From NCBI GenBank assembly GCA_913045055.1, contig CAJWPI010000006.1:1-64000 (forward strand): a stretch of DNA of 64,000 bases, read 5' to 3'. Position numbers and translations under genes: made by a program. Positions 48,829 to 58,733 of this stretch are shown piece after piece. The notes beneath the pieces are model-generated. The model was not told the origin of the DNA. It worked only from the letters and a program-made list of their open reading frames with translations, and did no database searches. Every line of letters begins with the position of its first letter. Within the stretch, counting starts at the first letter, position 1. The stretch comes from an uncultured Gammaproteobacteria bacterium (GTDB lineage: Bacteria > Pseudomonadota > Gammaproteobacteria > Magnimaribacterales > Magnimaribacteraceae).

Positions 48829-50105
48829 ATTTCTCTTTTTATAGCCCTATAACCTATATCATTTCTATAAAAACAATCTTTCCATTTAATTTGCTTAACA
48901 TGATTATAAGCATTTAATTGAGCTTCGGTAGTATCTTCGCCCAAAGCAGTTACGCATAGAACCCTACCACCATTTGTCTTTATTATATTATTTTCAGTCA
49001 TTGTTCCTGCATGAAAAACTTTAATGTTTTCTGTTTCTAGAGGTAAACCTTCAATAGGATTCCCTTTTTCGTAAGATTCAGGATACCCCCCTGCTGCCAT
49101 AACTACACCCAAAGATACTTTAGAATTCCATGAAAGCTCAGTTTGTTGTAATTTTCTCTTACTGGCCTTATAGCATAGTTCAATTAAATCGGAATTTAAC
49201 CTCATTAAAATGGGTTGAGTTTCAGGATCTCCAAAACGACAGTTGAACTCCAATACTTTTATATTTTGTTCTTTATCTATCATTAGCCCTGCATAAAGAA
49301 ATCCACAATAACTTATTCCTTCTTTATCTAGACCCTTAATAGTCGGAATTATCACTTGGTTCATAATTTTTTTATGTATTTCTGAAGTTACAACTGGAGC
49401 AGGAGAATAGGCACCCATACCTCCAGTGTTAGGCCCTTTATCTTTATCATCTCTAGTTTTATGATCTTGTGAAGATGCTAGTGGAAGTATAATCTTGCCA
49501 TCAGTTAATACTATGAAGCTCGCTTCTTCGCCTTCAAGAAATTCTTCTATTATTACTTTATCACCTGCATTTCCAAACACCCTTTTTTCCAAACAGATTT
49601 TTAATGCCTTTTTTGCCTCAGTAAAATTTTTTGCAACTGTCACCCCCTTTCCTGCAGCCAGTCCATCAGCTTTAATAACAATTGGATATGAAGATTTTTC
49701 TAAATAGCTTATTGCTTTCTTTATGTCACTGAAGGATTTGTAAAGTGCTGTAGGGATATCGTGTCTAGAAATAAAATCTTTCATAAACTCTTTTGAGCCT
49801 TCTAACTGAGATGCTTTCTTAGAAGGTCCAAAACAATTTAAATTTAATGATTTAAATTTATCTGTAATGCCTTTTACAAGAGGAAGCTCTGGACCTACTA
49901 TAGTTAAATCTATTTGGTTATCTTTGGCGAAGTTTGCGAGTTTATCTATATTATCTGCTGGTATATTAATATTGATAATACCCTTCTCATTTTCTGTACC
50001 GCCATTGCCTGGTGCTACGTAAATCTTTTTTACTAGTTTGCTTTGTTTTGCTTTCCAGGCAAGAGCATGCTCTCTCCCACCATTACCTATAATTAAAACT
50101 TTCAT
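48825..50105 (-). CDS. purD: Phosphoribosylamine-glycine ligase
   Basis: VLIIGNGGREHALAWK, PNTGGMGAYSP, EFNCRFGDPETQ. Confidence 0.97.
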   Translation of the reverse strand: MKVLIIGNGGREHALAWKAKQSKLVKKIYVAPGNGGTENEKGIININIPADNIDKLANFAKDNQIDLTIVGPELPLVKGITDKFKSLNLNCFGPSKKASQLEGSKEFMKDFISRHDIPTALYKSFSDIKKAISYLEKSSYPIVIKADGLAAGKGVTVAKNFTEAKKALKICLEKRVFGNAGDKVIIEEFLEGEEASFIVLTDGKIILPLASSQDHKTRDDKDKGPNTGGMGAYSPAPVVTSEIHKKIMNQVIIPTIKGLDKEGISYCGFLYAGLMIDKEQNIKVLEFNCRFGDPETQPILMRLNSDLIELCYKASKRKLQQTELSWNSKVSLGVVMAAGGYPESYEKGNPIEGLPLETENIKVFHAGTMTENNIIKTNGGRVLCVTALGEDTTEAQLNAYNHVKQIKWKDCFYRNDIGYRAIKREI

Positions 50106-50118
50106 GATTTGATTATTG

Positions 50119-51687
50119 TTAATGTCGGAAATGTCTCATTCCGGTAAAAATCATCGCAATATTCGCCTCATTTGCTGCTTCAATTACCTCTTCGTCTTTA
50201 ATTGACCCACCTGGTTGAATAATAGAAGTTATCTGCATCGAGGCTGCAACATCTATTCCATCTCTAAAAGGGAAAAAGGCATCAGAAGCCATTGCACAAC
50301 CTGCTGTCTCAAAACCCCTTTCTTTAGCTTTTGATGCTGCTATTTGGGCACTATCTATACGACTCATCTGTCCTGCACCAACACCAATGGTTTGATTATT
50401 TTTTGCATAAACAATGGCATTAGATTTTACAAACTTACATACCTTCCAGGCAAACAAACTATCTCGTATTTCTTCTTGACTTGGTTCTCGCGCGGAAACT
50501 ATTTTTAAATCTTCAACGGAGACAGAACCTTGGTCTATTTCTTGAACTAGAAGACCATCAGTAACACTTACAAACTTGAACCCAGTTGATAACTTATCCA
50601 TTCTATCCATTTCTAATACTCTAATATTTTCTTTACTACTTAATATTTTTTTAGCGGAAGAAGAGACTCCTGGGGCTATAATCACTTCCACAAATTGGTT
50701 ATCTATTATTTGTTGAGCTGTTTTTTCTTCTAATTTTCTATTTATTGCAATTATTCCTCCAAAGGCTGAAACCGAATCAGCTGCAAAAGCCTTCTCATAG
50801 GCTTCATTAATATTTTTACCAGTTGCTACTCCACAAGGATTTGCATGTTTAACTATTACGCAAGTAGGCTCTCCAAAACTTTTAACGCATTCAACTGCAG
50901 CATCAGTATCTGCTATATTGTTATAAGACAATTGTTTGCCTTGGAGTTGGACTGCATTTCCTATGCCATTTCCTTTCTTCGTATTATCAATATAAAAGGC
51001 AGCTTTTTGGTGAGGATTTTCTCCATATCTCATAACTTCCTTCTTACTAAATTTTGCAAACACAGTTTCAGGGAAACTCTCTTCATGGAGTGAAGAGAAA
51101 TATCCAGAAATAGTAGCGTCATAACTTGCTGTATGATGGAAAGCTTTGGTAGCCAATAGGCTTCTAGTTTCTTGATTAAGAATACCTCCTTGTTTTTTCA
51201 TTTCTTTCATTACAAAAGAATAGTCATGAGGATCAACTACTACAGTTACATATTTATGATTTTTTGCTGCAGACCTAATCATACTAGGACCACCTATATC
51301 AATATTTTCAATAGCTGTTTCTAGAGTTACATCACTCTTAGATATAGCTTCAGCAAATGGATAAAGATTTACTACGACAAGGTCAATTGGAAGAATGTTA
51401 TTTTCCTGCATGGTTTTTTTATCTATAGATCTTCTAGATAATATTCCTGCATGAACCTTGGGATGAAGGGTTTTAACTCTCCCATCCATAATTTCAGGAA
51501 ATTCAGTAAAATTACTTATCTCTATAGCTTCTATTCCAGCTTCCTTTAAAGCCTTCAAGGTGCCGCCCGTAGATATGATCTCTATATTAAATTCTTTGAC
51601 TAAAAATGAGCAGAAGCTATCAAGGCCTTCTTTATTAGAAACGCTAATAAGGGCTCTTTGAATTTTTTGATTGGGCTCTTTTGTCAT
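50119..51687 (-). CDS. purH: Bifunctional AICAR formyltransferase/IMP cyclohydrolase
   Basis: RALISVSNKEGL, MDGRVKTLHPKVHAGIL, KHANPCGVA, SDAFFPFRDGID. Confidence 0.97.
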   Translation of the reverse strand: MTKEPNQKIQRALISVSNKEGLDSFCSFLVKEFNIEIISTGGTLKALKEAGIEAIEISNFTEFPEIMDGRVKTLHPKVHAGILSRRSIDKKTMQENNILPIDLVVVNLYPFAEAISKSDVTLETAIENIDIGGPSMIRSAAKNHKYVTVVVDPHDYSFVMKEMKKQGGILNQETRSLLATKAFHHTASYDATISGYFSSLHEESFPETVFAKFSKKEVMRYGENPHQKAAFYIDNTKKGNGIGNAVQLQGKQLSYNNIADTDAAVECVKSFGEPTCVIVKHANPCGVATGKNINEAYEKAFAADSVSAFGGIIAINRKLEEKTAQQIIDNQFVEVIIAPGVSSSAKKILSSKENIRVLEMDRMDKLSTGFKFVSVTDGLLVQEIDQGSVSVEDLKIVSAREPSQEEIRDSLFAWKVCKFVKSNAIVYAKNNQTIGVGAGQMSRIDSAQIAASKAKERGFETAGCAMASDAFFPFRDGIDVAASMQITSIIQPGGSIKDEEVIEAANEANIAMIFTGMRHFRH

Positions 51688-51701
51688 GGAGACCCAAAGG
51701 A

Positions 51702-51962
51702 CTAGAGCATTTTATACTCTTTTAATTTTGTGCGAAGGGTTCCTCTATTTAACCCAAGCATTTTTGAAGCATGAGTCTGATTACCGTTACATTGTTTCAT
51801 AGTAATTTCAAGGAGAGGTTGTTCTACTTCTTTTAAAACCATTGCGTACATATCTACTGGAAGTTCACCATCTAACTCTTTAAAATACTTCTCCAAACTT
51901 TTCTCAACTTGAACACTTAACTGCTTTCCTTCTCCATTAAACTTTTTGATTTTTTTTGCCAT
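51702..51962 (-). CDS. fis: DNA-binding protein Fis
   Basis: QPLLEITMKQCNGNQTHASKMLGLNRGTLRTKLKEY; purD-purH-fis synteny. Confidence 0.93.
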   Translation of the reverse strand: MAKKIKKFNGEGKQLSVQVEKSLEKYFKELDGELPVDMYAMVLKEVEQPLLEITMKQCNGNQTHASKMLGLNRGTLRTKLKEYKML

Positions 51963-52068
51963 TTGGTATTAAGATTTGTTGTGACGGTTAGATTTCATTT
52001 GAGCAACAAATAATACATCTCAATTTTATTCTTTCAAGTAAAAAAAAAATTAATATTAGTTTATTTTT

Positions 52069-52638
52069 TTATTGAACGGTGGTAGTGAGTTCCTTACCTT
52101 TTTCAACTAAAGTAAATTCTTTTCCTTTTTTAGAGAGTTTTACTATAGAGCAATTATCTGGATAGAAAGTTACTAACTTTTTTGACTTGGTTATCCATCC
52201 AATAATACAGTTAATAACCATAAAGTGGGAAAAAATTATTGTATCTCTTTCAATCTCAGAAACAGACTGAATAATATCCTTTTTCCATTCTTGTTGAGGC
52301 TTTCCAAGCCTCATAATATCTATGTTAAATATATTTCTTAGCCACTGCTTTCTTTTAGAGAGAGATATGCCTGGTGAAGGAATCTCAGAAAAGATTTTAT
52401 CTTTAACTAAATTAACATTTATTTTATTTATTAACGGTTCGGCCGTTTGAATAGCTCTAGCAAGGGGGCTAGAAATTACTGTACTCACTTTAGGTAACTC
52501 TGAGAATAGTTCTTCTGCAACAGCAGTTGCCTGCTTTTTGCCTTTTGCACTCAACCCCGGATCGCGATCTTCATCCCAAGAAGCATTTGCTTCTCCATGT
52601 CTTACTAAATAAATATTAATTGCTCTATTATTTTGCAT
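52069..52638 (-). CDS. sixA: Histidine phosphatase family protein, SixA-like
   Basis: IYLVRHGEANASWDEDRDPGLSAKG, ISSPLARAIQTAEPL. Confidence 0.82.
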   Translation of the reverse strand: MQNNRAINIYLVRHGEANASWDEDRDPGLSAKGKKQATAVAEELFSELPKVSTVISSPLARAIQTAEPLINKINVNLVKDKIFSEIPSPGISLSKRKQWLRNIFNIDIMRLGKPQQEWKKDIIQSVSEIERDTIIFSHFMVINCIIGWITKSKKLVTFYPDNCSIVKLSKKGKEFTLVEKGKELTTTVQ

Positions 52639-52656
52639 TATTAGTCCTTATTATTT

Positions 52657-53421
52657 TTGATAGATGCAATTATAAAAATATTAATCATAATATTAAGAAT
52701 GAACTATACAAGAATATATTTAGACAATGATTTCTTAATGGAAGATGAACTTAGTCTTTCAAATGACACATCTAATTATTTGATTAACGTACTAAGAAAA
52801 AAAAATGGAGATCAAATAAGACTTTTTAATGGTAAGGGATATTCTTGTCTTGCTGAAATCATATTAAAGAACAAGAAGTCTTCTATAAGGATATTAGAAA
52901 ATAAAAGCTTTGTTTCTCCTAGAGGAATAAAGATTCTCTTAGGGCAATGCTTATTAAAGCCTGAACCCTTTTCATTCTCTATACAAAAATCAACTGAATT
53001 AGGTGTAGGAAGTATTACACCATTAAGATCAAAAAGAACTGTGGTAAGAATTAATGAAAGATCGCAATCAGTAAGATTGTCCCGGTGGAAGAAGATAGCT
53101 ATTAATGCTTGTGAGCAATGTGGAGAAGATTGGTTACCCGAGATCTCTAATATCCAAAGCTTAGAAAATTGGTGTACTCAAGTGAAAGCAGAAACAAAAA
53201 TTGTACTTTACCCCAAAGCTCAACAAGCATTGTCCCAAATTAGTTTTGGTAAGTCTTTGGCTATTGCAGTTGGTCCTGAAGGAGATTTCACACCTCAGGA
53301 GATAGATTTATGTAAAGAAAATGGTTTCATTCCTGTTACCATTGGAACCAGAGTTTTAAGAGCTGAAACTGCGGTTATTTCTTCTCTAAGTGCTGTCAGG
53401 ACTTTATGTGGAGAGTTTTAA
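52657..53421 (+). CDS. rsmE: 16S rRNA m3U1498 methyltransferase (true start probably downstream, near 52699)
   Basis: VLRKKNGDQIRLFNGKG, KSTELGVGSITPL, AVGPEGDFTPQEI, RVLRAETAVI. Confidence 0.92.
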   Translation: MIDAIIKILIIILRMNYTRIYLDNDFLMEDELSLSNDTSNYLINVLRKKNGDQIRLFNGKGYSCLAEIILKNKKSSIRILENKSFVSPRGIKILLGQCLLKPEPFSFSIQKSTELGVGSITPLRSKRTVVRINERSQSVRLSRWKKIAINACEQCGEDWLPEISNIQSLENWCTQVKAETKIVLYPKAQQALSQISFGKSLAIAVGPEGDFTPQEIDLCKENGFIPVTIGTRVLRAETAVISSLSAVRTLCGEF

Positions 53422-53458
53422 CTCTTAATGTAATATGTTTATCAGTAAGAGTATATAA

Positions 53459-54400
53459 ATGAAGCTGGGAGTGGTAATGGATCCAATTGGGTCAATAGAT
53501 TTTAAGAAGGATAGTACATTAGCTATCCTCTTGGAAGCTCAAGCTAGAAACCACGAGATCTACTACATGGAACCTTCTTCTTTATTTTTAAAAGAAGATG
53601 GAGCGTTTGGACTTACTCACCCAATTGAAGTAAAAGATGATTCTAAATCTTGGTATGACCTTTCTGAAATTAAAGAAACAAGGCTAGCAGATCTAGATGT
53701 TATTTTGATGAGACAGGATCCACCCTTTAACACTAATTATATTTATAACACATATATTTTAGAGGCAGCAGAAAAGCAAGGAACTTTAGTAGTAAATAAA
53801 CCCAGAAGCCTAAGAGATTGCAATGAGAAGGTATTTGCAACTCATTTTCCTCAATGTTGTGCTCCTTTTCTTGTTACCTCTAAAGAAGAATTAATAAAAG
53901 AATTTCTAGAAATCCACAAAGATATAATTCTTAAACCTTTAGATGGAATGGGAGGTTCCTCAGTTTTTCGAATTAAAAACAAAGACACAAATCTAAATGT
54001 AATTATTGAAACGGTTACAAATAACTTTGCTACTAAAATTATGATTCAAAAATATATACCTGAAATTAAACAAGGAGATAAGAGGATACTCTTAATTGAA
54101 GGACAGCCTATGCCTGCAGCTATTGCACGAATACCTACTGAGGGAGAATTAAGGGGAAATTTAGCTGCAGGTGCATCAGCAGTCGCAAGAAGTCTTACAG
54201 ATAGAGATCTATGGATCTGTGAACAATTAAAAGCTGAATTAGAAAGACTGGGTTTAGTATTGGTAGGTCTGGATATAATTGGTGATTTTTTAACAGAAAT
54301 TAATATAACTAGTCCAACTTGTTTTAAAGAATACAAATCTCTTTGTGATTTAGATGTGGCATCCTCTCTACTAGATTGCCTTGAAAAAAAAATTAATTAA
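53459..54400 (+). CDS. gshB: Glutathione synthase
   Basis: MDPIGSIDFKKDSTLAIL, MRQDPPFNTNYI, KPLDGMGGSSVFRI, ITSPTCFKE. Confidence 0.96.
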   Translation: MKLGVVMDPIGSIDFKKDSTLAILLEAQARNHEIYYMEPSSLFLKEDGAFGLTHPIEVKDDSKSWYDLSEIKETRLADLDVILMRQDPPFNTNYIYNTYILEAAEKQGTLVVNKPRSLRDCNEKVFATHFPQCCAPFLVTSKEELIKEFLEIHKDIILKPLDGMGGSSVFRIKNKDTNLNVIIETVTNNFATKIMIQKYIPEIKQGDKRILLIEGQPMPAAIARIPTEGELRGNLAAGASAVARSLTDRDLWICEQLKAELERLGLVLVGLDIIGDFLTEINITSPTCFKEYKSLCDLDVASSLLDCLEKKIN

Positions 54401-54825
54401 TGGGAAAAAAACCAAGAGTAGTATTAGCTTTTGATTTTGGTTTAAAAAATATCGGTATAGCTATAGGACAAGAAGTAACAGGTTCTTCAGAAACATTTTA
54501 TTCTTTGAAAGCTCAGAATGGTCGGCCCAATATAAACGAACTTGATAAAATCATTAACGAATGGAAACCAAATATTCTTTTAGTAGGAGACCCCATAAAC
54601 ATGGATGGTTCAGTAAGTAACATGAAAGTAGAAACTGACAAATTTTCTAAGTTTATAAAGAAGAGATATAGTATTCCTGTGGCACTTGTTGATGAGCGTT
54701 TAACCACCAGGGAGGCCATTGAGAGGATAAACTCTAAAAGAGAATATTTAGATAAAAGATATTTAGATAAACATAGCATTTCAGCACAAATAATTTTAGA
54801 GAGTTGGTTGAGAGAGCAGAATTAG
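54400..54825 (+). CDS. ruvX: Holliday junction resolvase-like RuvX/YqgF
   Basis: LAFDFGLKNIGIAIGQ, LVGDPINMDGS, VDERLTTREA. Confidence 0.94.
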   Translation: MGKKPRVVLAFDFGLKNIGIAIGQEVTGSSETFYSLKAQNGRPNINELDKIINEWKPNILLVGDPINMDGSVSNMKVETDKFSKFIKKRYSIPVALVDERLTTREAIERINSKREYLDKRYLDKHSISAQIILESWLREQN

Positions 54826-56658
54826 ATGTCAGGTTCAATACCTAAAGAATTTATAAAGGAAATCATAGACCTAACTGATATATCTGAAATTATTCAAAAT
54901 TATCTTCCTCTTAAAAAAAAGGGCAAAGATCTTTGGGGATTGTGTCCATTTTGTGATGACGGTAAGAATCCTTCTTTTAGCGTTAGTCCTCAAAAGCAGT
55001 TTTATTATTGTTTTAAATGTAGATCTACAGGCAATGTCATAGGTTTTCTCCAGGACTTTGAGGGTCTTAGTTTTGTTGAATCTGTTGAGGATTTATCAGG
55101 AAAACTAGGTTTGGATATCCCCTATCAAAGTATGGGAAAAAAAATAGACAACTTTGACTCTATTCTTGAAGTCCTGAAAGTATCGTCTGATTTTTTTGAG
55201 TCTAAATTGTCTGAAGAAAATGCAAAGAAAGTCCAAAATTATCTTAAAGAGGAGAGAGCAATTTCAGGTGAAATATGCAGAAAGTTTTCTGTTGGATATG
55301 CTCCTAAATCTTGGGACGCATTAACTTCATTTCTAAAGGAGAAAGGGTTTTCAGAAAAGTTATTGGTCGAAGCTGGACTGTCAAAGCTAAATAAAGAAAA
55401 GAATTTATATGATGTTTTTAGGGATAGATTGATCTTCCCAATTAAGAATAAAAAGGGCCACGTATTAGGTTTTGGGGGGAGAGTAATGAACCCAGAAGAT
55501 AACCCAAAATACCTCAATACAGGTGAAACAAAAGTTTTTCAAAAGGGAAAAGAACTTTACGGACTTCATGAAGCATTAGAAGCCAGAAAAGATTTAAAAA
55601 ATATTTTTGTAGTCGAAGGTTACCTTGATGTTATAGCAATGTCAGAGAAAAATATGAGAAATTCAGTCGCAACCCTAGGAGTAGCTTCGAATCGTTTTCA
55701 TATTCAAACTCTTTTACAAATAGTCAACGAAATAATCTTCTGTTTTGATGGAGATGACGCAGGGAGAGGTGCTGCTTGGGGAGCTTTAAAAAATTCATTA
55801 CCCGTTATAAGAGATGGAAATCAAATTAAGTTCTTATTTCTTCCAGAAGGTGAGGATCCTGCAAGTATTCTTAAAAAAGAAGATAAAGAAAGTTTTGAAA
55901 GAAGAATACAAGGATCAAAACTTCTATCTGAGTATTTTATAGAAAGACTTAGTCAAACTGCAGGTTCAGTGACTCTTGAAAACAAGGCTTCTCTAGCATC
56001 AAAAGCAATGGATTTATTAAAGAGTATGCAAGAAAGTTCTCTAAAAAAACTCTTAGAAATAGAGGTATCTAAGATAACGGGAATAAGAAAAGAAGACATT
56101 AGTTCTTTGACTAAAGTTACTGCAACTAAAAGAACTAAAACATCTCTTCATGACAACAGACACCTCCAACAAGAAAGTATCTTCGATCAAGACAGCTTAA
56201 TATCAAAAGCTATAGGAACTTTGATTTCTTACCCACAACTTTCTAAAGAAATAGAATCACTGGATTGGATAAGAAACCTTCAGCACCCCGAAGCCTATTT
56301 GTTTATCCAAATAATAGATTTTTTTAGAACTAACCCAAAAACACAAGTTGCTGATTTGTTGTCTTCTTTAGATAAGGAATCTGTTTCTTTTATAGGGTCT
56401 TTAGTAACAAATTTTCATATACCAGATAAGGAAAACTCACTAGCATATTTTAAAGACTGCTTGGAAGCATTAAAGAAGACTAACCCTTTAGAAAGAATTA
56501 AAGAGTTGAAGTTTATTTTAGAAAAAAGGAAACTAACCGAAGATGAAGTTTTTGAACTACAAAAGCATTTGCTTTCTAACTTGGATAACCTTGGAGAAGA
56601 GAACAGAAGTTTACTTAAAGTTTTAAGTCAGTCAGGTTCTGAGACTAACATCAATTAA
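54826..56658 (+). CDS. dnaG: DNA primase
   Basis: Zinc ribbon CPFCDDGKNPSF...YYCFKC, FPIKNKKGHVLGFGGRVM, VVEGYLDVIAM, CFDGDDAGRGA. Confidence 0.97.
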   Translation: MSGSIPKEFIKEIIDLTDISEIIQNYLPLKKKGKDLWGLCPFCDDGKNPSFSVSPQKQFYYCFKCRSTGNVIGFLQDFEGLSFVESVEDLSGKLGLDIPYQSMGKKIDNFDSILEVLKVSSDFFESKLSEENAKKVQNYLKEERAISGEICRKFSVGYAPKSWDALTSFLKEKGFSEKLLVEAGLSKLNKEKNLYDVFRDRLIFPIKNKKGHVLGFGGRVMNPEDNPKYLNTGETKVFQKGKELYGLHEALEARKDLKNIFVVEGYLDVIAMSEKNMRNSVATLGVASNRFHIQTLLQIVNEIIFCFDGDDAGRGAAWGALKNSLPVIRDGNQIKFLFLPEGEDPASILKKEDKESFERRIQGSKLLSEYFIERLSQTAGSVTLENKASLASKAMDLLKSMQESSLKKLLEIEVSKITGIRKEDISSLTKVTATKRTKTSLHDNRHLQQESIFDQDSLISKAIGTLISYPQLSKEIESLDWIRNLQHPEAYLFIQIIDFFRTNPKTQVADLLSSLDKESVSFIGSLVTNFHIPDKENSLAYFKDCLEALKKTNPLERIKELKFILEKRKLTEDEVFELQKHLLSNLDNLGEENRSLLKVLSQSGSETNIN

Positions 56659-56724
56659 AAAAATAATAATGTTTATTTTAGTTTTCTTGACTAAACTAAT
56701 ATAATCGCCACCTTTTTTATATAT

Positions 56725-58605
56725 ATGGCTAAGAAACAACAAAAAACAAATATCGAAGAAGCTGTTTTAGAAAATCCTGCTGACTTAGAAGAGATTTCGT
56801 TTAGTGAAGAAGATCTAGATAATTCAGGTCTTAGAGATCTATTAGAAAAGGGGAAAGAGAAGGGTTTCCTCACTTATGAAGAAATAAATTTAATGCTTCC
56901 CGATGAAATTTCTGACCCTGACCAGTTAGAAGATACGATACAAAAACTTATTAATGTTGGCATTGAGGTGCATGAATCTGATGCTTTACAGTCAAGTGAT
57001 GATTCTAGTCCACCAGAGACAGTTGCTGAGACAAGAACAACCTTAACCTCAGTTGAAGCTGAGGTAGGTAGAACCACTGACCCTGTGCGTCTATACATGA
57101 GAGAAATGGGTACAGTAGATCTTTTGACTAGAGAAGGAGAAATAGCTATCGCAAAGAGAATTGAAGAAGGATCGAGAGAGTTATTATCTGCTTGTTGTTT
57201 TTATCCAGGAATAGTCGAGAAAATCCTAGAAGATTATGATGCTGTAATAGCTGAAGATAAGAGATTATCTGAAGTCATAGTGGGGTTTATGGATATCGAA
57301 GATGAAATACCTCCTCCAGCAATAATTCAAAAAAAATTAAAAGAAGAAGGTAAGAAAGATAAAAAAGGTGATCAAGATGACGAAGAAGAACAGTCAGGAC
57401 CTGATCCAGTAGAAGTTAAGAAAAGATTTAGAGCTTTAAGAACTCAGTTTAAAAAAACTGAAAAAGCTTGTACAAGATCAAGAACCTCAAAAATAGCTAT
57501 ACAGGAGCAAGAAAAACTTGGAGAAATTTTTAAATTTTTTAAGCTTTCCCCTACACAGTTTGAATTAATTAGTCTACCAGCTAGAGAAGCCTTAAGTATT
57601 ATTAGACAGGTAGAAAAACAGATGTTATTTACTTTTGTAAAAAAAGCAAGAATGCCTAGAAAAGATTTCATAAGAGGATTTGTTGGTAATGAAACAAATC
57701 AGGAATGGACAAAAAAGACCTCTCGAAAACAAGAACCATGGGCAAAAGTAATTAAAGGTGAACTTGAAGAAGTTTTACGTCTTCAAAATAAGCTTATCAA
57801 TCTTGAAAGAATTATTGGGTTGGAGATCTCTTCTATCAAAGAAATAAATAGGAAAATGTCCATTGGTCAAGCAAAGATTAGAAGAGCCAAGAAAGATATG
57901 GTAGAGGCTAATCTAAGGTTGGTCATCTCCATAGCAAAAAAATATACAAACAGAGGCTTACAGTTCTTAGATCTTATACAGGAAGGAAATATAGGTTTAA
58001 TGAAGGCTGTTGATAAGTTTGAATACAGAAGAGGATATAAATTTTCTACTTATGCTACTTGGTGGATAAGGCAGGCAATTACAAGGTCAATAGCAGATCA
58101 GGCTAGAACAATAAGAATACCTGTACATATGATAGAGACTATCAATAAGTTGAATAGAATTTCTAGAAAGATGGTTCAAGAAATGGGAAGAGAACCAACC
58201 CCTGAAGAGTTAGGTGAACAAATGGATCTTCCTGAAGATAAGGTTAGGAGGGTTCTTAAGATAGCAAAAGAACCTATTTCAACGGAGACTCCAATAGGAG
58301 ACGAGGATGACACTACTCTTGGAGATTTTATAAAAGACGATACTATAGATTCTCCAGACGAGTCAGCAACAGAAGAAAACCTTAAAGAAGCTACTGATGA
58401 TATTTTGGGAAGTTTAACTGCAAGGGAAGCAAAGGTTCTTAGGATGCGTTTTGGGATAGGAATGAATACAGACCACACCTTGGAAGAAGTAGGGAAACAA
58501 TTTGATGTTACTAGAGAGAGGATTAGACAAATAGAAGCAAAGGCTTTAAGAAAATTAAGGCATCCAACGAGGTCATCTCATTTGAAAGGATTTCTAGACG
58601 AATAG
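56725..58605 (+). CDS. rpoD: RNA polymerase primary sigma factor
   Basis: [87 protein letters not shown]. Confidence 0.98.
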   Translation: MAKKQQKTNIEEAVLENPADLEEISFSEEDLDNSGLRDLLEKGKEKGFLTYEEINLMLPDEISDPDQLEDTIQKLINVGIEVHESDALQSSDDSSPPETVAETRTTLTSVEAEVGRTTDPVRLYMREMGTVDLLTREGEIAIAKRIEEGSRELLSACCFYPGIVEKILEDYDAVIAEDKRLSEVIVGFMDIEDEIPPPAIIQKKLKEEGKKDKKGDQDDEEEQSGPDPVEVKKRFRALRTQFKKTEKACTRSRTSKIAIQEQEKLGEIFKFFKLSPTQFELISLPAREALSIIRQVEKQMLFTFVKKARMPRKDFIRGFVGNETNQEWTKKTSRKQEPWAKVIKGELEEVLRLQNKLINLERIIGLEISSIKEINRKMSIGQAKIRRAKKDMVEANLRLVISIAKKYTNRGLQFLDLIQEGNIGLMKAVDKFEYRRGYKFSTYATWWIRQAITRSIADQARTIRIPVHMIETINKLNRISRKMVQEMGREPTPEELGEQMDLPEDKVRRVLKIAKEPISTETPIGDEDDTTLGDFIKDDTIDSPDESATEENLKEATDDILGSLTAREAKVLRMRFGIGMNTDHTLEEVGKQFDVTRERIRQIEAKALRKLRHPTRSSHLKGFLDE

Positions 58606-58647
58606 GACTTTAAGAGTAGAATCTTAAGTTAGTTGATTTTAATCATA

Positions 58648-58724
58648 GGGCCCTTAGCTCAGTTGGTTAGAGCAGTGGACTCATAATCCATTGGTCCCAG
58701 GTTCGAGTCCTGGAGGGCCCACCA
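58648..58724 (+). tRNA. CAU tRNA, most likely tRNA-Ile2 (lysidine-type)
   Basis: 77-nt cloverleaf GGGCCCTTAGCTCAG...GGACTCATAATCC...GGTTCGAGTCC...GGGCCCACCA; resembles E. coli ileX and sits just downstream of rpoD. Confidence 0.93.
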
Positions 58725-58733
58725 ATTAATTAA

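Noticed and set aside
58176-58478. 100-aa antisense ORF inside rpoD
   Set aside because: Ser/Ile-rich shadow of conserved sigma region 3/4 coding sequence
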